Positions 45,050 through 54,128 of a stretch of DNA of 64,000 nt are shown piece after piece. Positions within the stretch are counted from its first letter, which is position 1; every line of letters begins with the position of its first letter. The notes under the pieces were generated by a model. The model worked only from the letters and a program-made list of their open reading frames with translations. It did not search any database and was not told the DNA's origin. This stretch comes from Halobaculum limi (GTDB lineage Archaea; Halobacteriota; Halobacteria; Halobacteriales; Haloferacaceae), in the NCBI RefSeq assembly GCF_029490015.1, contig NZ_CP120468.1, positions 2,852,001-2,916,000 on the forward strand, in the 5' to 3' direction. The translations under genes were made by a program, and so were the position numbers.

Positions 45050-45475
45050 ATGACCGAACGTGCGACGTACGCCACCGTCTACGTCGGCGCACAGTTAGGC
45101 CCCGAAGCGGCGACGTTGGGCCTTGAGTGGGCCGACGACGCGGGTGACAGAACAGCGGACCACGAGTTCGAGGTGACGACTGACGACCCGCGAGAGGCGT
45201 ACCTCGAGATCCAGGCGTTCGACGTCGCCGAGTACGGCCACGAGTTCCTCATCAATGGGGAGGCACTGGGCGGGTTCGACGTTCCGCCGAACGACGGCTG
45301 GCAGTTGTGGACCGACACGATATCCGGCGTCGATCTACAGAAAGGGACGAACACGCTCGCCATCGAACGCGACACCGACACGAACGACGCCTTCGCCGTG
45401 GGCACGGTCCGTGTCCACTGGAAGGAACCCGTAGATGGCTTTCAGACGAAGGAACTGGTCGACGATAGTACTTAA
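45050..45475 (+). CDS. DUF7383-like protein
   Basis: 141-residue soluble protein of beta-rich character (ATYATVYVGAQLG, DHEFEVTTDDPREAYLEIQAFDVAEYGHEFLINGEAL, TNTLAIERDTDTNDAFAVGTVRVHW). It resembles proteins annotated DUF7383, with a possible jelly-roll or galactose-binding-like fold; no function known. ATG start about 55 nt after the preceding small gene. Confidence 0.7.
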   Translation: MTERATYATVYVGAQLGPEAATLGLEWADDAGDRTADHEFEVTTDDPREAYLEIQAFDVAEYGHEFLINGEALGGFDVPPNDGWQLWTDTISGVDLQKGTNTLAIERDTDTNDAFAVGTVRVHWKEPVDGFQTKELVDDST

Positions 45476-45614
45476 ACAGCCGATGCGACCGGCTCCGGAC
45501 GGTCTGGAGTTTCCCATTGTTTGGTATCAGTTAACACAGACTACACGGCCGGAATCGGTCGTTTTCCAGCGTTTCGTTCGCGAGGGTATCGTGAAACTGC
45601 ACCCACACCAGAAC

Positions 45615-45632
45615 CAAGGTTTTATGTAGAAT
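45615..45632 (+). promoter_or_regulatory. Promoter of the thermosome gene
   Basis: CCAAGGTTTTATGTAG provides a TATA-like GTTTTATG preceded by a purine-rich BRE-like ACCAAG, 28-38 nt before the ATG at 45656, predicting a short leader. Haloarchaeal chaperonin genes are heat-shock controlled at such promoters; a specific regulator site was not identified. Confidence 0.5.
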
Positions 45633-45655
45633 CACAACCTCACTTTGGACCGTAT

Positions 45656-47329
45656 ATGAGTCAGCGACGTATGCAGGGTCAGCCCATGATCATTATGGGT
45701 GAGGACTCTCAGCGAGTGAAGGACAAGGACGCGCAGGAATACAACATCTCGGCGGCCCGCGCCGTCGCGGAGGCCGTCCGCTCGACGCTCGGCCCGAAAG
45801 GGATGGACAAGATGCTCGTCGACTCGATGGGCGACGTCACCATCACGAACGACGGCGTCACCATCCTCCAGACGATGGACATCGACAACCCGACGGCCGA
45901 GATGATCGTCGAGGTCGCCGAGACACAGGAAGACGAGGCCGGAGACGGCACGACGACGGCCGTCGCCATCGCTGGTGAACTCCTCAAGAACGCCGAGGAC
46001 CTCCTCGAGCAGGATATCCACCCGACGGCGATCATCAAGGGCTTCCACCTCGCCAGCGAGCAGGCTCGCGCCGAGGTCGACGACATCGCGGAGTCCGTCG
46101 ACGCCGACGACGAGGAACTCATCAAGAAGGTCGCCGAGACCTCGATGACCGGCAAGGGCGCGGAACTGGAGAAGGAGGTCCTCGCGGACCTCATCTACCG
46201 CGCGGTCAAGCAGGTCACCGTCGAGGCCGACGACGGCTCCAACGTCGTCGACCTGGAGAACATCGCGATGGAGACGCAGACCGGCCGCTCGGCCGGCGAG
46301 TCCGAACTCCTGCAGGGTGCGGTCGTCGACAAGGACCCGCTCCACGACGACATGCCCTCGGCGGTCGACGACGCGAAGGTCCTCCTCCTCAACGACCCCA
46401 TCGAGATCGAGGAGGCCGACGTCGACACGCAGGTCTCGATCGACTCCCCGGATCAGCTCCAGTCGTTCCTCGATCAGGAGGAAGATCAGCTGAAACAGAA
46501 GGTCCAGAAGATCAAAGAGACCGGCGCGAACGTCGTCTTCTGTCAGAAGGGCGTCGACGACCTCGCACAGCACTACCTCGCGAAGGAGGGCATCCTCGCG
46601 GCCCGCCGCGTCAAGAAGTCCGACCTGACGTTCCTCAAGAACATCCTCGGCGCGAACATCGTCTCCGACCTCGACGCCGCAACCGAGGCCGACCTCGGCC
46701 ACGGCTCGGTGTCGCGTGACGACGCCGACGAACTGTTCTACGTCGAAGGCGGCGCGGACGCCCACGGCGTCACGCTGCTGCTGCGCGGCTCGACCGACCA
46801 CGTCGTCGACGAACTCGAGCGCGGTGTCGAGGACGCCCTCGACGTCGTCTCGACTGCCGTCTCCGACGGCCGAATCGTCGCCGGCGGCGGTGCCATCGAG
46901 GTCGAACTTGCCTCCCGCCTCCGCGACTACGCCGACTCCGTCGAGGGGCGCGAACAGCTCGCTGTCGAGGCGTTCGCCGACGCGCTGGAAATCGTCCCAC
47001 GCGTCCTCGCGGAGAACGCGGGGCTCGACTCTATCGACACGCTGGTCGACCTGCGTGCGGCCCACGAGTCCGGTGACAAGACCGCTGGCCTGAACGTCTT
47101 CTCTGGCGACGTCGAAGACACTCTCGAAGCCGGCGTCGTCGAGACGGCTCACGCCAAAGAGCAGGCGCTGTCGAGTGCCACCGAGGCCGCGAACCTCGTC
47201 CTCAAGATCGACGACATCATCGCCGCGGGCGACCTGTCCACCGGCGGCAACGACGACGAGGAAGGCGGTGCCCCCGGCGGCGGTATGGGTGGCATGGGCG
47301 GCATGGGCGGTATGGGCGGCGCGATGTAA
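45656..47329 (+). CDS. Thermosome subunit (group II chaperonin)
   Basis: 557-residue thermosome subunit. Diagnostic parts are [26 protein letters not shown] (ATP site), [22 protein letters not shown] and the C-terminal [17 protein letters not shown] block. The tail ends in Gly-Gly-Met repeats, common in chaperonins. The complex folds proteins in a double-ring ATPase cage. The ATG giving [21 protein letters not shown] was chosen over an in-frame extension that covers the promoter. Confidence 0.97.
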   Translation: MSQRRMQGQPMIIMGEDSQRVKDKDAQEYNISAARAVAEAVRSTLGPKGMDKMLVDSMGDVTITNDGVTILQTMDIDNPTAEMIVEVAETQEDEAGDGTTTAVAIAGELLKNAEDLLEQDIHPTAIIKGFHLASEQARAEVDDIAESVDADDEELIKKVAETSMTGKGAELEKEVLADLIYRAVKQVTVEADDGSNVVDLENIAMETQTGRSAGESELLQGAVVDKDPLHDDMPSAVDDAKVLLLNDPIEIEEADVDTQVSIDSPDQLQSFLDQEEDQLKQKVQKIKETGANVVFCQKGVDDLAQHYLAKEGILAARRVKKSDLTFLKNILGANIVSDLDAATEADLGHGSVSRDDADELFYVEGGADAHGVTLLLRGSTDHVVDELERGVEDALDVVSTAVSDGRIVAGGGAIEVELASRLRDYADSVEGREQLAVEAFADALEIVPRVLAENAGLDSIDTLVDLRAAHESGDKTAGLNVFSGDVEDTLEAGVVETAHAKEQALSSATEAANLVLKIDDIIAAGDLSTGGNDDEEGGAPGGGMGGMGGMGGMGGAM

Positions 47330-47330
47330 G

Positions 47331-47375
47331 AGAGGTTCCGAAGGAACCTCTTCCAGTCGAGCGGGCGTAGCCCGC
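47331..47375 (+). terminator. Two hairpins directly after the thermosome gene
   Basis: The first is AGAGGTTCC / GGAACCTCT (perfect 9 bp, 3-nt loop, 47331-47351), starting 1 nt after the stop codon. The second is GCGGGC / GCCCGC (6 bp, 3-nt loop, 47361-47375). There is no strong T-run right after, so a role in mRNA 3'-end stability is as likely as termination. Confidence 0.55.
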
Positions 47376-47547
47376 GAGACCACACGACCCACACCAGCCG
47401 ACCGCTGCACCGCGTTCGACCGAACACTCGATTTCTTTCGACGCCACGACCGACGAGCGGCGCGGCTATCGACCACTTCGACGTGTCCGCAAAACGAGGC
47501 GTCAGTTCGGAGGGCCGACCGCGTCAGCGAGTGAGATCGACCTCACA

Positions 47548-47850
47548 TCACGCCGCAGCGTCGTCGCTGTCGGCGGACTGTTCGTCACCGCTGTCCGCGT
47601 TCTCGCCGCCGGCGATGCCGGAGACGGCGTCGCCGAGGTTGTCCACGCTCCCGTCGATGAACGACCGGATCTGGTCGTGAATCTGGCTCACGAAGTCCGG
47701 CACCTGTTCGGGCAGGTCCGTCGGCGGACCGGCCTGTGCGTCGTCGTTCCCGCCCGCGTCCGCGGGGGCGTTCCCCGGTTGCGCGGCGGCGACGCCGGTC
47801 ACGGCCAACAGGGTTGCGAGTCCGATTGCGAGCAGTTTGGTTCGGTTCAT
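47548..47850 (-). CDS. Secreted acidic protein of unknown function
   Basis: 100-residue protein with a Sec-type signal peptide (MNRTKLLAIGLATLLAVTGVAAAQPG) followed by an acidic Asp/Gly/Ala-rich mature part with one predicted helix (VPDFVSQIHDQIRSFIDGSVDNLGDAVSG). No domain recognised. ATG at 47850 chosen; a GTG two codons upstream is also possible. Confidence 0.65.
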   Translation of the reverse strand: MNRTKLLAIGLATLLAVTGVAAAQPGNAPADAGGNDDAQAGPPTDLPEQVPDFVSQIHDQIRSFIDGSVDNLGDAVSGIAGGENADSGDEQSADSDDAAA

Positions 47851-47933
47851 CTGCACTCGGACGTGTGGCCTGGGTGGTAAAGAGGGGTGCAGACGAGAAA
47901 CTCGGATTCGTCCGTTTCGGGCCTCGATAAGCG

Positions 47934-47953
47934 CGATTAAGCCGGGTTAATCG
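47934..47953. repeat. 20-bp palindrome between divergent genes
   Basis: CGATTAA GCCGGG TTAATCG forms a perfect 7-bp inverted repeat with a 6-nt spacer, in the 255-bp gap between the secreted-protein gene and the ornithine cyclodeaminase family gene. AT-rich half-sites suit a dimeric regulator. Confidence 0.5.
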
Positions 47954-48105
47954 TCGGTCGCCGAGTCGCCCCACGGCTCCCGACGTCCGGCGATACGTCC
48001 GACCGGCGACCGACGCACGCGCGGGCGATTCGCGGGCGGGAAGACGACCGGGAGCCACCGAACCGTACCGGAGGCTTCTAATCGCGCCGCGCAATTCTTG
48101 CGGGC

Positions 48106-49098
48106 ATGAAGACGCTCCTGCTCAACAGCGACGACGTCCACGAGAACGCCGAGATGGACGAACTCGTGCCCGCCATCGAGGAGGCGTTCGCGGCCTACCA
48201 GCGCGGCGACGCGCAGATGCCGCCCAAGAGCTACATCGACCTGCCCGAGTACAACGGCGACTTCCGCTCGATGCCCGCCTACCTCGACGCGGGCGACTGG
48301 GACGCCGCGGGCGTGAAGTGGGTCAACGTCCACACCGACAACGAGGAACAGTACGACCTCCCGACCGTGATGGGGACGATGATCTACTCGGACCCGAAGA
48401 ACGCCTTCCCACTCGCCCTCCTCGACGGGACGGAACTGACGATGAAGCGGACGGGCGCGGCCGCGGCGGTCGCCACCGATCACCTCGCGGTCGAAGACGC
48501 CTCCTCACTGGGCATCGTCGGCGCGGGCGTGCAGGCGTACACCCAGTTGGAGGCCATCTCCACCGTCCGCGACATCGAGGAGGTCGTCGTCTCCGACCTG
48601 AGCGAGGAGCGCGTGGCCCGCTTCATCGACGCTTTCGAGGACCGCTTCGAGGTCCGTGCAGGGTCTATCGCGGAGGCCGCCGCCTGCGACGTGCTCTCGA
48701 CCGTGACGCCGGTCGAAGACCCAATCGTCTCGCGCGAGGCGGTCGGCGACCACACCCACATCAACGCGATGGGTGCCGACGCCGAGGGGAAACACGAACT
48801 CGCCGACGAGGTGTTGCTCGACGCGAAACTCGTCATCGACGACTACGACCAGACGACCCACTCGGGTGAGATCAACGTCCCGTACAACGCGGGCGTCCTC
48901 ACGGACGACGACATCTACGGCCAGATCGGCGAGATCGTCGTCGGCGAGAAGGAGGGCCGCACGGCCGAGGACGGCATCAGCGTCTTCGACTCGACCGGTC
49001 TCGCGATCCAAGACGTCGCGGCCGCCCACGTCGTGTACGAACACGCGAACGAACGCGACAACGGCTACGAGTTCGACCTGCTGGGCCTCGCAGACTGA
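48106..49098 (+). CDS. Ornithine cyclodeaminase / mu-crystallin family protein (alanine dehydrogenase-like)
   Basis: 330-residue NAD(P)-dependent enzyme. The Rossmann segment LGIVGAGVQAYTQLEAISTV begins near residue 133. The substrate-side LLDGTELTMKRTGAAAAVAT and the INAMGADAEGKHELADEVL segments match the family. Archaeal members act as alanine dehydrogenases or in the synthesis or breakdown of amino acids; the exact reaction is not determined. A TATA-like CTTCTAATCG lies about 27 nt before the ATG. Confidence 0.87.
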   Translation: MKTLLLNSDDVHENAEMDELVPAIEEAFAAYQRGDAQMPPKSYIDLPEYNGDFRSMPAYLDAGDWDAAGVKWVNVHTDNEEQYDLPTVMGTMIYSDPKNAFPLALLDGTELTMKRTGAAAAVATDHLAVEDASSLGIVGAGVQAYTQLEAISTVRDIEEVVVSDLSEERVARFIDAFEDRFEVRAGSIAEAAACDVLSTVTPVEDPIVSREAVGDHTHINAMGADAEGKHELADEVLLDAKLVIDDYDQTTHSGEINVPYNAGVLTDDDIYGQIGEIVVGEKEGRTAEDGISVFDSTGLAIQDVAAAHVVYEHANERDNGYEFDLLGLAD

Positions 49099-49124
49099 CT
49101 CTCCCGTCTCGGCCGCGTACTGCG

Positions 49125-49361
49125 CTACTCTTCTGTCTCTCCGTCGCCAGTGATCGCTTCGATCACCTTGCTCACGCCCCAAATTATGGCGAGGAAGGGG
49201 AGCAACGGGAGCAGTAGTGCGAACAGGCCGAGGAAGATGGCCCAACCGATGGCGTTCATCTCGTCGTCGGGGCGAGACTGGTAGCCGGGTGTGACCGTCC
49301 GGTAGGCGGTTCGAAGCAGGCCCGCGTCGTCGCCGTCGGTGGTGTCGAGGTCCGTACTCAT
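49125..49361 (-). CDS. Small membrane protein, DUF7535-like
   Basis: 78-residue protein. A hydrophilic N-terminal half contains AYRTVTPGYQSRPDDEMNAIGW, followed by one long hydrophobic segment (AIFLGLFALLLPLLPFLAIIWGVSKVIEAI). The pattern fits haloarchaeal proteins I recall as DUF7535. Function unknown. Convergent with the cyclodeaminase-family gene. Confidence 0.68.
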   Translation of the reverse strand: MSTDLDTTDGDDAGLLRTAYRTVTPGYQSRPDDEMNAIGWAIFLGLFALLLPLLPFLAIIWGVSKVIEAITGDGETEE

Positions 49362-49498
49362 ACATCCACATAGTACCGCTGACAGGATACCTGTTGTGCC
49401 GAGCGGCGGCGACGCGCTGTCGTGTAGAATGCTAGCACCTGACGCTATGTTCGATGGAAAGGTATAGGGGTCGAAGCGGCCGAACGAGCAAGTAAGAA

Positions 49499-52153
49499 AT
49501 GTCCGAGGAGGGTTACGACCACACCGCGGTCGAACGACGCTGGCAGGAGGCGTGGGCCGAGGCCGACGCCTACCGGACGCCGGACGACGCCGACGACCCG
49601 ACGTACGTGCTGGGAATGTTCCCGTACCCGTCCGGGAAACTGCACATGGGCCACGTCCGCAACTACACCATCACGGACGCGTACGCCCGCTACCGGCGGA
49701 TGCGCGGGGACAGCGTGCTCCACCCGATGGGGTGGGACTCGTTCGGCTTGCCCGCCGAGAATGCTGCGAAAGAACGCGACTCCAACCCCCGCGACTGGAC
49801 GATGGACTGCATCGACACGATGCGCGGGCAGATGGAGTCGATGGGCTTCGGATACGACTGGGACCGGGAGGTCACCACCTGCGAACCGGAGTACTATCAG
49901 TGGAACCAGTGGCTGTTCCAGCAGTTCCACGAGGAGGGGCTGGTCGAACGCCGTGCTGCGGAGGTGAACTGGTGTCCCGACTGTGAGACGGTGCTGGCCG
50001 ACGAACAGGTCGAAGGCGAGGACGAACACTGCTGGCGCTGTGGCACGCTGGTCGAACAGCGCGAACTGGACCAGTGGACGCTGGGCATCACCGAGTACGC
50101 CGACGAACTGCTGGCCGACATCGACGACCTGGAGGGGTGGCCCGACAGCGTCCGCGAGATGCAGCGCAACTGGATCGGGAAACAGGAGGGCTCACACGTC
50201 GAGTTCGCTATCGACGGCCACGGCTCGGTGACGGCGTTCACCACCCGCCTGGACACCATCTACGGCGCGACGTTCTTCGCGCTGGCTCCCGACCACCCCA
50301 TCTCCGAAGAACTGGCCGCCGAGGACGACGACGTGGCTCACTTCGTCGAGGAGGTGGCAGACCCCGACGGCGACGACCCCAACGGCATCGAGACGGACCT
50401 GACCGCCACGAACCCCGCGACGGGTGCGGAGGTGCCCGTCTTCGTCGCCGACTTCGTCCTCTCGGACGTCGGGACGGGCGCGCTGATGGGCGTGCCCGGT
50501 CACGACGACCGCGACCACGCGTTCGCCGAGCGAATGGGCGTCGACATCGTCCCCGTCGTCGCACCCGAACCCGAGGGCGACGAGGAACCAGAAGCGCCGG
50601 ACATCAGCGAGGGCGCGTACACCGAGGACGGCGTCCTCGTCAACAGCGGCGAGTACGACGGCCTGTCGAGCGCCGATGCGCGCGAGGAACTGACCGCCGA
50701 CATCGACTCCGCCGCGTTCCACACGCAGTACCGCCTGCGCGACTGGCTCATCTCCCGCCAGCGCTACTGGGGGACGCCGATTCCCGTCATCCACTGCGAC
50801 GACTGCGGACCCGTGATGGTGCCCGAGGAGGACCTGCCGGTGGAACTGCCGGAGTTCGTCAACACCACCGGGAATCCGCTGGACGCCGCCGAGGAGTGGA
50901 AGCACACTACTTGCCCCGACTGCGGCGCCGACGCGGTGCGCGAGACGGACACGATGGACACGTTCGTCGACTCCTCGTGGTACTTCCTGCGGTACGTCTC
51001 CCCGGACCTAGACGACGCGCCGTTCGACGTCGACCGCGCCAACGAGTGGATGCCCGTCGACCAGTACGTCGGCGGCCTCGAACACGCCGTGATGCACCTA
51101 TTGTACGCGCGGTTCGCCACGAAGGCCATCGCGGACATGGGGATGCTGGAGCACCGCGAACCGTTCACGAACCTGCTGGGGCAGGGGATGGTGCAACTGG
51201 ACGGCGAGAAGATGTCCAAGTCGAAGGGTAACACCGTCTCGCCCCAGCGCATCGTCGACGAGTACGGCGCCGACACGGCCCGTCTGTTCATGATGCAGGC
51301 GGCCCGCCCGGACACCGCCTTCGACTGGTCGGAGGAGGGCGTCAAGTCCACCCACCGCTTCCTGGGTCGACTGGCCGACACCGTCCGCTCGTTCGACGCG
51401 GGCGACGCCGACGGCGCAGACGACGCGACCGCTGCGTACGTCCGAAGTGAAGTGGAGGCGGCCGTCGCCGTCGCCACCGAGCAGTTCGACGACCTGGGCT
51501 TCGATCTGGCGACCCGCGAGGCACAGCAACTGGTCGGCACCCTGCGGAGTTACCGCGCGTACGTCGACGAGGTCCACGGCCCCACCTTTGAGCGTGGACT
51601 GGAGGTGGCACTGAAACTGCTGGCGCCCGTCGCGCCGCACCTGACCGAGGAACTGTACGCCGACCTGACCGACGACGACGGCCTGCTGGTCGACGCCGAC
51701 TGGCCGACCGCCGACGGCGACGCCACCGACATCGAGCGCCGCCGCCAACTGGTCGCGAACACCCGCGAGGACGTCCGCAACATCGTCGACGTGGCGAACA
51801 TCACCGACCCCGAGCGCATCGACGTGGTCGTCGCGCCCGAGTGGAAACACGAGGCGCTGGAGATCGCCATCGACAGCGACGCTCCCAACCTCGTCGGCGA
51901 ACTGATGCAGAAGCCGGAGATTCAGCGCCACGGCTCGGCCGCGTCCGACTACGCGAAGGACCTGCAGGCCGAGCGTGAGGCGCTGCGGTCCACCCTGTCG
52001 CCCGCCCGCGAGCGGGAGGCGCTGGAGGCGGCGGCGTGGCTCATCGAACGCGAGTTCGATGCACCCGTCGAGATTCTCCCCGCCGAGGACGCCGCAGACG
52101 ACGTGGCGAACAAGGCCGAACCGGGCCGTCCGGCCATCGACATCACCGAGTAA
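49499..52153 (+). CDS. leuS: Leucyl-tRNA synthetase (bacterial-type)
   Basis: 884-residue class I synthetase that charges tRNA-Leu. The HIGH-type motif HMGH is at residues 49-52 (YPSGKLHMGHVRNYTITD) and KMSKSKGN is near residue 572. A CxxC zinc module (WCPDCETV ... CWRCGTLV) and the editing domain are present. The N-terminal YPSGKLHMGHVRNYT form and the length are those of bacterial LeuRS, as reported in haloarchaea, not of the longer archaeal/eukaryal type. A TATA-like GGTATAGGG lies 30-40 nt upstream. Confidence 0.97.
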   Translation: MSEEGYDHTAVERRWQEAWAEADAYRTPDDADDPTYVLGMFPYPSGKLHMGHVRNYTITDAYARYRRMRGDSVLHPMGWDSFGLPAENAAKERDSNPRDWTMDCIDTMRGQMESMGFGYDWDREVTTCEPEYYQWNQWLFQQFHEEGLVERRAAEVNWCPDCETVLADEQVEGEDEHCWRCGTLVEQRELDQWTLGITEYADELLADIDDLEGWPDSVREMQRNWIGKQEGSHVEFAIDGHGSVTAFTTRLDTIYGATFFALAPDHPISEELAAEDDDVAHFVEEVADPDGDDPNGIETDLTATNPATGAEVPVFVADFVLSDVGTGALMGVPGHDDRDHAFAERMGVDIVPVVAPEPEGDEEPEAPDISEGAYTEDGVLVNSGEYDGLSSADAREELTADIDSAAFHTQYRLRDWLISRQRYWGTPIPVIHCDDCGPVMVPEEDLPVELPEFVNTTGNPLDAAEEWKHTTCPDCGADAVRETDTMDTFVDSSWYFLRYVSPDLDDAPFDVDRANEWMPVDQYVGGLEHAVMHLLYARFATKAIADMGMLEHREPFTNLLGQGMVQLDGEKMSKSKGNTVSPQRIVDEYGADTARLFMMQAARPDTAFDWSEEGVKSTHRFLGRLADTVRSFDAGDADGADDATAAYVRSEVEAAVAVATEQFDDLGFDLATREAQQLVGTLRSYRAYVDEVHGPTFERGLEVALKLLAPVAPHLTEELYADLTDDDGLLVDADWPTADGDATDIERRRQLVANTREDVRNIVDVANITDPERIDVVVAPEWKHEALEIAIDSDAPNLVGELMQKPEIQRHGSAASDYAKDLQAEREALRSTLSPAREREALEAAAWLIEREFDAPVEILPAEDAADDVANKAEPGRPAIDITE

Positions 52154-52175
52154 CAGTCGCTGGAGGCGTTTTTCC

Positions 52176-52652
52176 TCAGTTCCGTTCGTTCCAGTCGAGG
52201 TCGACCTCCTGACGTGGGTCCGGCCCGGCCGCGAACGGGCCGAAGCCGTAGACGACGACGTACACCGCCAGCGTCGGCAACGCGTTTCCAAGCAGTGGGA
52301 GCAGGACGAACGGCACGCTCCCGAACATCGCGCGCGGCGCGAACGCCGCCAGCAGCGTGACCCACGCTGCCGGGAAAACGACGAGGCCGCCCGCGACTTC
52401 GAGACGACGCGCGCGGGTCGTCCGTGTGGCCGGGGTGCCGCCGTACCACGCGCCCGCGACCGCCGCGAGTGCGACGGCCGCTGCGAGTGCGAGGCCGTCG
52501 AACGGGCCGGAGAGTCCGCTCTCCCAGCCCGGAAGCCCGAGAAACGCCGCGAGTCCAGACAGCGCAACACCGAGATGTGCGACCGTGAGTCCCCACGCCG
52601 CGGCCGTCACGGCGCGGTCGCGTCGGTTGCCAGGTCGACGGTCACGAGACAC
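52176..52652 (-). CDS. Four-helix membrane protein of unknown function
   Basis: 158-residue protein with a basic N-terminus (MSRDRRPGNRRDRA) and about four hydrophobic segments (LTVAHLGVALSGLAAFL, FDGLALAAAVALAAVAGAWY, VVFPAAWVTLLAAFAP, FVLLPLLGNALPTLAVYVVVYGF). No family recognised. GTG start. Tandem 21-bp repeats lie just upstream. Confidence 0.65.
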   Translation of the reverse strand: MSRDRRPGNRRDRAVTAAAWGLTVAHLGVALSGLAAFLGLPGWESGLSGPFDGLALAAAVALAAVAGAWYGGTPATRTTRARRLEVAGGLVVFPAAWVTLLAAFAPRAMFGSVPFVLLPLLGNALPTLAVYVVVYGFGPFAAGPDPRQEVDLDWNERN

Positions 52653-52709
52653 AGCGAGGCGACGGGCGCGACAGACAAGTGGGTATCGGCGTGGAAGAGT
52701 GCCATCTAG

Positions 52710-52762
52710 CAGCGTGTGAACGGGGACGTACAGCGTGTGAACGGGGACGTACAGCGTGTGAA
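52710..52762. repeat. 21-bp tandem repeat, 2.5 copies
   Basis: CAGCGTGTGAACGGGGACGTA is present at 52710-52730 and 52731-52751, with a partial third copy to 52762. It lies 58 nt upstream of the minus-strand membrane gene start and could change the spacing of promoter elements. Confidence 0.92.
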
Positions 52763-52817
52763 AGCCGAGTGAGAAAGCGAAGAGGGAGAACCGAGCGTCA
52801 GACCGAGATGACGAGGG

Positions 52818-53294
52818 TTAGTTGACGTCGATGCGGTGGCTGTCCTCGTCGTCGGACTCGACGGTCACTTTGGGGAGGGTGACGGTGAGGACGCCGTTGG
52901 AGTACGTCGCGCTGGCATCGTCCTCGACCACGTCGGTGGGGAGGCTGATCGAACGGCGCATCGACTCGGTACGGCGCTCGCGGCGCAGGTACGACCCGGA
53001 CTCGTCGCCCTCGTCGGTGCTCATCGAGCGCTCGGCGCCGATGGTGAGGACGCCGTCGCGGACGGACAGGTCGATGTCCTCTTTCGTAAATCCGGGGAGG
53101 TCGGCGACGACGGCAATCTCGTCGTCGTACTCGGCCACGTCGATGTCGATGCCCGTTCGTCGCATCGAGTCGAGGTCGCTCAGATCCATTCGGCCGAAGT
53201 CGCCGAAGTTGCCGAAGTTACCGACGGTGCCGAAGTTGCGAGACATACGGTCGAACATCCGGTTCATCTCGTCGAAGGGAGTAATGTTGCTCAT
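52818..53294 (-). CDS. Hsp20/alpha-crystallin small heat-shock protein
   Basis: 158-residue small heat-shock protein. An N-terminal Phe/Gly/Asn-rich arm (GTVGNFGNFGDFGRMDLSD) precedes the alpha-crystallin domain from about residue 45 (GIDIDVAEYDDEIAVVADLPGFTKEDIDLSVRDGVLTI ... YSNGVLTVTLPKV). Holdase chaperones prevent aggregation of unfolded proteins. An AT-rich GTTTAATATC (coding strand) lies about 35-45 nt upstream. Confidence 0.92.
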   Translation of the reverse strand: MSNITPFDEMNRMFDRMSRNFGTVGNFGNFGDFGRMDLSDLDSMRRTGIDIDVAEYDDEIAVVADLPGFTKEDIDLSVRDGVLTIGAERSMSTDEGDESGSYLRRERRTESMRRSISLPTDVVEDDASATYSNGVLTVTLPKVTVESDDEDSHRIDVN

Positions 53295-53429
53295 TGTAGT
53301 ATCACCGAGGCGTATTGACGTTCGCTCAGATATTAAACGTCGCTAGACGCGTGATAGCCAGCCTCACGTCGCGGTTTCTCAGTAAGCGGAAACGCGGATC
53401 ATACCGTCGATTCGCGGTGCGACGGGTAA

Positions 53430-53442
53430 CGGTTTTCACCCG
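53430..53442 (+). promoter_or_regulatory. Probable promoter of hisH
   Basis: TATA-like ACGGTTTTCAC about 21-31 nt before the hisH ATG at 53461. Confidence 0.35.
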
Positions 53443-53460
53443 CGCACTCGCAGATGCAGT

Positions 53461-54105
53461 ATGAACGTCACCGTCATCGACTACGGCGTGGGGAACCTCC
53501 GGAGCCTTCGCCGCGGCCTCGAACGTGCCGGAGCAGCGGTGGTCGTCTCCAGCGATCCCGACACCATCCGTGACGCGGAGGCCATCGTCCTTCCCGGCGT
53601 CGGCGCGTTCCAAGAGTGCGTCGCCAACTCCGAGCCGTTCCACGACGTCCTCGTCGAGAAGGCCGAGGACACGCCGATTCTGGGCGTCTGTGTCGGCCTC
53701 CAACTGATGTACGACGAGAGCACCGAAGGTGCACCCGAGGGAGAGGTCGTGGAGGGCCTCGGCCTCATCGAGGGCCGGGTCGAGCGTCTCCCCGACTCGG
53801 TGAAAGTGCCGCACATGGGCTGGAACGAACTGACGCCCGAGCGTGACCACCCCCTCGTCGACGGCATCGAGGACGGCGACTACGCGTACTTCGTCCACTC
53901 CTACTGCGCGGACGTGACCGACCGCACCATCGCCTCGTGTGAGTACGGCCGTCGCTTCGCCGCCGTCGCCGCAAACGAGGCGGGTAACGTGATGGGCACG
54001 CAGTTCCACCCCGAGAAGAGCGGTGAGACAGGCCTCAAGATCCTGAGCAACTTCGTCGACTACGCCGAAGCGTACCACGACGGCGAGATCGCTACCGCCG
54101 ACTGA
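53461..54105 (+). CDS. hisH: Imidazole glycerol phosphate synthase, glutaminase subunit
   Basis: 214-residue class I glutamine amidotransferase that supplies ammonia to HisF in histidine synthesis. The nucleophile Cys is in GVCVGLQLMYDES, and the catalytic His/Glu are in GTQFHPEKSG near the C-terminus. VPHMGWNEL and YFVHSYCAD are HisH-specific. hisF is not in the window; hisE is 4.6 kb away. It lies between two Hsp20 genes. Confidence 0.95.
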   Translation: MNVTVIDYGVGNLRSLRRGLERAGAAVVVSSDPDTIRDAEAIVLPGVGAFQECVANSEPFHDVLVEKAEDTPILGVCVGLQLMYDESTEGAPEGEVVEGLGLIEGRVERLPDSVKVPHMGWNELTPERDHPLVDGIEDGDYAYFVHSYCADVTDRTIASCEYGRRFAAVAANEAGNVMGTQFHPEKSGETGLKILSNFVDYAEAYHDGEIATAD

Positions 54106-54128
54106 ACCGCCGCGTTTCGCCCGACTCG

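Noticed and set aside
47281-47329. Gly-Gly-Met repeats as a DNA repeat element
   Set aside because: They are the coding sequence for the standard chaperonin C-terminal tail.
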